A DNA stretch of 6,678 bases from Candidatus Hydrogenedentes bacterium CG07_land_8_20_14_0_80_42_17 (GTDB lineage Bacteria; UBA8481). Below the pieces are notes generated by a model, which had not been told where the DNA came from, ran no database searches, and saw only the letters and a program-made list of their open reading frames with translations. The stretch lies in contig PEWQ01000157.1 in the NCBI GenBank assembly GCA_002780065.1, positions 9,637 to 16,314 on the forward strand, written 5' to 3'. Positions 6,574 to 6,678 of this stretch are shown here, piece after piece. Each line of letters opens with the position of its first letter. Within the stretch, counting starts at the first letter, position 1. The position numbers were made by a program, and so were the translations under genes.

Positions 6574-6608
6574 GACAGCAGGAAATTGCGTCTCAAAGAA
6601 CGTGTGAA

Positions 6609-6678
6609 ATAATTGCAAAATGCAAATTGGAAAAATAAAATTTTCAATTTGCACTTTTCAATTTGCAATTTGCACTTT
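6609..6678. repeat. Inverted array of 7-base units (CAATTTG family)
   Basis: From 6645 to the right edge the sequence falls into consecutive heptamers: CAATTTG (6645), CACTTTT (6652), CAATTTG (6659), CAATTTG (6666) and CACTTT (6673, cut by the edge). On the minus strand the left half reads CAATTTG (6629-6623), CATTTTG (6622-6616) and a decayed CAATTAT (6615-6609). The halves face each other around an A/T-rich centre (6630-6644), and GCAAATTG (6622-6629) pairs perfectly with CAATTTGC (6645-6652). The stem could extend through AAAA/TTTT with one bulged G. It is non-coding and continues beyond the window. It resembles in style, not in sequence, the heptameric short tandem repeats of cyanobacteria. 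Confidence 0.7.

Noticed and set aside
6546-6576. Intrinsic terminator after the PilZ gene
   Set aside because: The hairpin is followed by GACAGCAGG and not by a T-run; the downstream AT stem has only a short ACTTTT and very weak pairing. No terminator call is justified.
6330-6668. 112-codon open frame on the minus strand at the right end
   Set aside because: Its N-terminal part translates the heptamer and hairpin repeats and the rest is antisense to the PilZ gene; no domain-like sequence is seen.
6609-6678. CRISPR array
   Set aside because: Units are 7 bases with no spacers of constant length.

Overview
The window holds seven protein genes, all on the + strand and tightly packed, followed by a short repeat-rich intergenic tail. 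A complete lipid-transport ABC system of the Mla/MCE type (permease, ATPase, membrane-anchored MCE protein) implies a diderm, Gram-negative-type bacterium. The DNA is moderately AT-rich. The mix of an RsbU/RsbW-type phospho-switch, an E-F-D ordered Mla cluster, a PilZ protein and short palindromic and heptameric intergenic repeats would suit a lineage such as the FCB group or a deltaproteobacterial relative. That placement is a guess; nothing here fixes the taxon.

Layout. Bases 2-1648 encode a GAF-PP2C(SpoIIE)-HATPase signalling protein whose N-terminus lies beyond the left edge. After a 50-base gap comes a single-domain STAS protein with an intact phospho-acceptor motif (1699-2034). Its stop overlaps the start of mlaE (2031-2855, ATGA overlap). 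mlaF (2858-3706) follows after 2 bases, and mlaD (3703-4704) again starts in an ATGA overlap. A fold-type II PLP-dependent enzyme of unknown substrate (4718-6166) has its Shine-Dalgarno sequence on the mlaD stop codon. A PilZ-domain protein with a GTG start (6177-6542) ends the gene run. The last 136 bases carry an imperfect hairpin repeat and an inverted array of 7-base units that runs off the window.

How the genes may work together. MlaE, MlaF and MlaD should form the inner-membrane complex that moves phospholipids between inner and outer membrane. In E. coli this complex contains MlaB, a cytoplasmic STAS subunit bound to MlaF. Here a STAS gene sits at the head of the cluster and is translationally coupled to mlaE, so it is a good candidate for the MlaB role. 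Unlike E. coli MlaB, which has Thr at the equivalent site, it keeps the DSSG serine motif of SpoIIAA/RsbV-type antagonists. The gene before it encodes both a PP2C phosphatase and an RsbW-like kinase domain with intact motifs. The most interesting reading is a partner-switching circuit that controls a lipid transporter rather than a sigma factor. This is inference from gene order and motifs. No sigma factor gene, mlaA or mlaC is present in the window.
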